Origin: an uncultured Carboxylicivirga sp.
GTDB lineage: Bacteria > Bacteroidota > Bacteroidia > Bacteroidales > Marinilabiliaceae
Direction: 5' to 3'
NCBI RefSeq assembly: GCF_963668385.1
Contig: NZ_OY764327.1
Location: 4,188,501 to 4,252,500, forward strand
DNA length: 64,000 nt
The notes below the pieces were generated by a model that saw nothing but the letters and a program-made list of their open reading frames with translations, was not told the origin of the DNA and made no database searches. Positions 60,916-64,000 of this stretch are shown piece by piece; the stretch's first letter is position 1, and each line of letters begins with the position of its first letter. The translations under genes were made by a program, and so were the position numbers.

Positions 60916-63118
60916 ATTTTCCTTTTTTCCAGTTTTCTTTATTAATTAAATCACCGGCTTTGGTATAATATTTCCACTTACCGTGACGTAAGCCATTTTT
61001 ATACTTCCCTTCTATTTTTATCTGACCATTTCGATAATAGTAGATTCCTTCACCATCAAATAAGCCATCGTCAAATTCAAGCTCTGCTTTTTTACGTCCA
61101 TTACTATAGTATTCAATATACTTTCCATCTAAAATATCATCGTCGTACTCTATTTCTGCCTTAACGGTGTGTTTATCATCATCAAAATAAAAAATAGCCA
61201 TTCCATCAACCTTCCCATCATCATAAGGGATGGCAGATGATATATTAGACGAGTAGTAATAGTTCCGCCATAAACCTTGAGGTAAACTGTCACGCATTTC
61301 TCCTTCGTGTATAATTAAGCTATCCTGAACTCTGGTTGGATTTGATGCCCAATATTGCACATTACCTTCGTGCCAAGGAAAGGTTTCGTCCAATCGCATC
61401 TTAAACTTTAATTCTCGATATTCGTCTATGTACAGTTCTTCTGCATCTTTTTGCATGGTCTCTAATTCTTCATACATAAGTGCATTTTCGTCGTGTTGAG
61501 CAATGAGTTTTGTCTCAAACATTTTGCCATTGGCATTTAGTTGCCATCCAATATTTGGGAAATTGATAATCAGGTTTTTATTCTTCCGAAGACTTTTTTT
61601 CGATCTGACATCGCTGTATTGATATAAGTGCTGATAGACTTTGGGTGTTTGTATAAAAAGCGAAAAATTGCTTTCGTCATCAAACTTATCAAAAAATGAT
61701 TTGAAGGATGAAGAACGTGCTAATGTATTTCCAACCAAATAATCATCTATTGTGTTCATGAGAGTATTGGCAGAGTTAGAAAATACCACATAATTGTCGA
61801 TAAAGGTGAAGTATGGTTTTTCTATACCGTGCATCAATTTACCTGCAAACATTTTAAAAAATCCTCTCATTTGTAATAAATGGATCTCATGATTCCGATA
61901 CTCGATTTGATCGAATTTAACAGGAGTACGTTTTTTGATGTGTTGCAATAATGTGTTCATCTGTTCTTTGGCATCATCAATATTTGTGGCTCGAATGGCT
62001 AATAGTGCATCCATTTCGCGTGCATTGCTCTGAGGCTGAAGTTTAGCCAAGGTAAATTCTCCCTGCATCCACGAGAAAAGTACATCATCAAATTTTAAGC
62101 CTAACCAGTTTTCGGCCATAATTTTTCCAGCCATATAAACAGTGTAATTAACTGAATCGACCTGACGATATTGCTTTATTAAATCATCATAAAACAATTG
62201 AAAATTTGAAGTATTTAGTGATAGGAATAAAGCTGTTTCGGAGGGTAATATATTCTGAGCTTCGAGTTTGCCGGCATCGGCTTTTATAATTGCATCTACA
62301 ATAGATGGAATAGTGTCGTAGTAATTGGTTAATCCGGTAAGATTTATATCCTTGTCTTTTAGCTCGGTTACCAATGATGAATAAGCAAGAATATCGCAAA
62401 CTCCTTTCATCGACTCTTTTAAATCGGGTGCAATACTTCCTGCAAAACGAGCAAGTTGACTGTAATTAATATAGAAATTAACCATTCCCGAAGATATTTC
62501 GCTATTAACTTCGGTGAATTTATTAGTGTTGAAACAAACTTGCTTATTCATTGAGTGAATGGTCTGATCGATGAGTTTGCCAGAAAGAGATCCAATTAGC
62601 AGGTTTTCGTATATGCTTAAATGTATAATATCCGTTGGTTTATCGTAGCAAACACTGTATACCGAAGTGCTGTCAACTAATCTTTTCTTAAGTTCGAAAT
62701 TCATTGCTGAAGCCAATTGAGGAAGTATAGACAACTTGCCGTATTTTCCTATATCTACTGCAAATACAGTTTCGAATTCCTGATTGTTTAGCATTTGAAC
62801 CGAAATAGCTAAAGGTCGATCTTTAAAAATACTTCTCACCATAGCGTTTTCAGCCATTAGCGAATCAAAGGTCATCATATTTGCTTTGTATTCTTCTAAA
62901 TAATCTGCTTCTAACATGCTTTCCCAAAGATCGCTTTGTTTGATTTCGCGCCATGCCGAAGTAAGATTTTTTGATTCAATTACAATTACCGACTCGGATT
63001 GCATTGCCTGAAGCGGTGTTAGCTTATCTACTTTTAAGAATTGCAGATATACAAAGAAGCCTATAATAAATAGGGCACAGATACCTAAAAGATAAAGGAA
63101 GTACTTAAATATTTTCAT
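60914..63118 (-). CDS. membrane-anchored DUF3352-like protein with MORN repeats
   Basis: The 734-residue product has an N-terminal helix (YFLYLLGICALFIIGFFVYL). A large domain to about 600 has the pattern of DUF3352 proteins: LTPLQAMQSESVIVIESKNL, a LFLSLNTSNFQLFYDDL strand and later YFTFIDNYVVFSNSANTLMN. Residues about 610-734 are MORN/YwqK-type repeats: PQGLWRNYYYSS, VDGMAIFYFDDD, LDGKYIEYYSNG, FDGEGIYYYRNG and RHGKWKYYTKAG. The two parts make a fusion that I do not know as a named family. The protein would be held in the inner membrane with the bulk in the periplasm. Confidence 0.65.
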   Translation of the reverse strand: MKIFKYFLYLLGICALFIIGFFVYLQFLKVDKLTPLQAMQSESVIVIESKNLTSAWREIKQSDLWESMLEADYLEEYKANMMTFDSLMAENAMVRSIFKDRPLAISVQMLNNQEFETVFAVDIGKYGKLSILPQLASAMNFELKKRLVDSTSVYSVCYDKPTDIIHLSIYENLLIGSLSGKLIDQTIHSMNKQVCFNTNKFTEVNSEISSGMVNFYINYSQLARFAGSIAPDLKESMKGVCDILAYSSLVTELKDKDINLTGLTNYYDTIPSIVDAIIKADAGKLEAQNILPSETALFLSLNTSNFQLFYDDLIKQYRQVDSVNYTVYMAGKIMAENWLGLKFDDVLFSWMQGEFTLAKLQPQSNAREMDALLAIRATNIDDAKEQMNTLLQHIKKRTPVKFDQIEYRNHEIHLLQMRGFFKMFAGKLMHGIEKPYFTFIDNYVVFSNSANTLMNTIDDYLVGNTLARSSSFKSFFDKFDDESNFSLFIQTPKVYQHLYQYSDVRSKKSLRKNKNLIINFPNIGWQLNANGKMFETKLIAQHDENALMYEELETMQKDAEELYIDEYRELKFKMRLDETFPWHEGNVQYWASNPTRVQDSLIIHEGEMRDSLPQGLWRNYYYSSNISSAIPYDDGKVDGMAIFYFDDDKHTVKAEIEYDDDILDGKYIEYYSNGRKKAELEFDDGLFDGEGIYYYRNGQIKIEGKYKNGLRHGKWKYYTKAGDLINKENWKKGK

Positions 63119-63271
63119 GGGTTCAATTGTTTTCTCAAGCTATAAATGTGTCTTTATGATCTTTTAAACAGGGATCAAAAGTACCTATATTAACTCACTT
63201 TAAATAAAACATTTTTCTTTGTAAAATAGAATTTGGCGAGGTTATTTAGAATCAATTGCAATAAAATGTCA

Positions 63272-63302
63272 TTGTACAGTCTTTTTTGAAAGGCTATTTT
63301 TG
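63272..63302 (+). promoter_or_regulatory. promoter of the last MFS gene
   Basis: TTG at 63272-63274, a 20-base spacer and TATTTTTG at 63295-63302 match the Bacteroidetes -33/-7 pattern. The ATG lies 15 bases after the -7 element. Confidence 0.6.
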
Positions 63303-63316
63303 CGAAAATTTTAAGA

Positions 63317-64000
63317 ATGTATTCAGGCAACATCACAAAGTTATATCTGATCAAAATTGCAAAGTGGTTTATGCTTACCATGCCTATTTTAATGCTTTTT
63401 TATCACGATTTAGGTTTTTCAGTAGAGCAATCATTTCGATTAAAAGCAATTTATAGTGTTGCCATAGTTATATTCGAAATTCCATCGGGTTATGCCGCCG
63501 ATGTTTTGGGACGTAAGCGCACCTTAATAATTGGGAGTATTCTTGGAACTTTGGGTTTTGCTATTTACTCGTTTTCAGCATCGTTTTATGCATTTGCTGC
63601 GGCAGAATTGATACTAGGAATTGGCCAAAGTTTTATTAGTGGATCAGATTCTGCTTTGCTATACGATAGCTTAAAAGCCGATGGGAGAGAACATGATTAC
63701 ATTAAATACGAGGGTCGAAACTTTTCGGTAGGAAATTTTAGTGAAGCTATAGCTGGATTTCTTGGAGGAGCTTTGGCTGAGTGGAGTTTGCGAATGCCAT
63801 TTGTTTTTCAAACAGGTATTGCTTTTATTGCCATTCCTGCCGCATTTATGTTAGTGGAGCCACATCTTTATAGCCGTAAGCACAAAGCTACATGGATTGA
63901 TATATGGAATGTTGTAAAATATGCCATGCTGAAGAATAAAAGCTTACGCTACAATATTGTTTATTCTTCAATAATTGGATCAGCTACTTTAAGTATGGCA
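63317..64000 (+). CDS. MFS transporter (partial, runs off the window)
   Basis: 228 codons are inside the window, from ATG 63317 (MYSGNITKLYLIKIAKWFML) to the last base in frame. Six hydrophobic helices are seen. MFS motif A is SGYAADVLGRKRTLIIG after helix 2, and LILGIGQSFISGSDSALLYDSL fits helix 4. The segment DIWNVVKYAMLKNKSLRYN is the cytosolic loop between the two halves. The substrate is unknown. It has its own promoter. Confidence 0.85.
   Translation, partial: MYSGNITKLYLIKIAKWFMLTMPILMLFYHDLGFSVEQSFRLKAIYSVAIVIFEIPSGYAADVLGRKRTLIIGSILGTLGFAIYSFSASFYAFAAAELILGIGQSFISGSDSALLYDSLKADGREHDYIKYEGRNFSVGNFSEAIAGFLGGALAEWSLRMPFVFQTGIAFIAIPAAFMLVEPHLYSRKHKATWIDIWNVVKYAMLKNKSLRYNIVYSSIIGSATLSMA

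Overview
The window looks like chromosomal DNA from an A+T-rich member of the Bacteroidota, most likely a marine Bacteroidia (Marinilabiliales-like). This rests on a SusC/SusD outer-membrane pair, a type IX secretion C-terminal signal, a complete Bat aerotolerance operon, RprX/RprY-like signalling proteins, many short lipoproteins, and repeated -7 elements of the form TAnnTTFG-type, that is TAnnTTTG, the Bacteroidetes housekeeping promoter signature. I saw no rRNA, tRNA, CRISPR array, phage or insertion sequence, and no clear pseudogene.

Layout. 1-6175: an uptake operon (tail of a T9SS-exported protein, SusC, SusD, two accessory lipoproteins), followed by a terminator and a 23-bp tandem repeat. 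6497-19763: mostly single genes, including a DEAD-box helicase, an MFSD1-like transporter, pirin, a GNAT acetyltransferase, a SnoaL-like lipoprotein, a CE7-type esterase, an FKBP lipoprotein, threonine dehydrogenase, HtpG and a CPBP protease. 19837-24683: an envelope-signalling cluster of an RprXY-like kinase and regulator with a DUF4097 protein, divergent from an acidic secreted protein and an RsiV-like lipoprotein. 25148-33687: the Bat operon on the minus strand (moxR, DUF58, a membrane protein, batA, batB, batC, batD, batE). 34056-37813: a PHP phosphatase, a small BFD-like iron-sulfur protein, QueA and an Smr-domain protein. 37899-44551: a metal-handling cluster of two small His-rich proteins and a CusB/CusA/CusC-type efflux system. 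44712-49316: a propeller-sensor histidine kinase without receiver and a DUF2157 membrane protein. 49482-54963: a full seven-subunit Mrp/Mnh Na+/H+ antiporter. 54986-55659: a small membrane protein plus Xre regulator module. 55911-60873: an ABC-F protein, RlmB, a UroD-superfamily protein and a DUF6263 protein. 60914-64000: a DUF3352/MORN protein and the start of an MFS transporter.

Functional links that the sequence supports: the SusC/D genes and their lipoproteins form one transcription unit; the Bat genes are tightly packed with two TAATG couplings; the CusB/CusA/CusC genes are adjacent or overlap; the Mnh genes overlap pairwise; and the Xre module carries two 18-bp operator-like repeats placed over its own promoter.

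No obviously new multi-gene system stands out. The most interesting signals are small: the Xre operator architecture, period-7 AGCT repeats that form hairpins at two nearby sites, palindromes at the moxR and efflux promoters, two intrinsic terminators that end at or just before the next gene's start codon, and a BFD-type protein whose usual second cysteine is a histidine.
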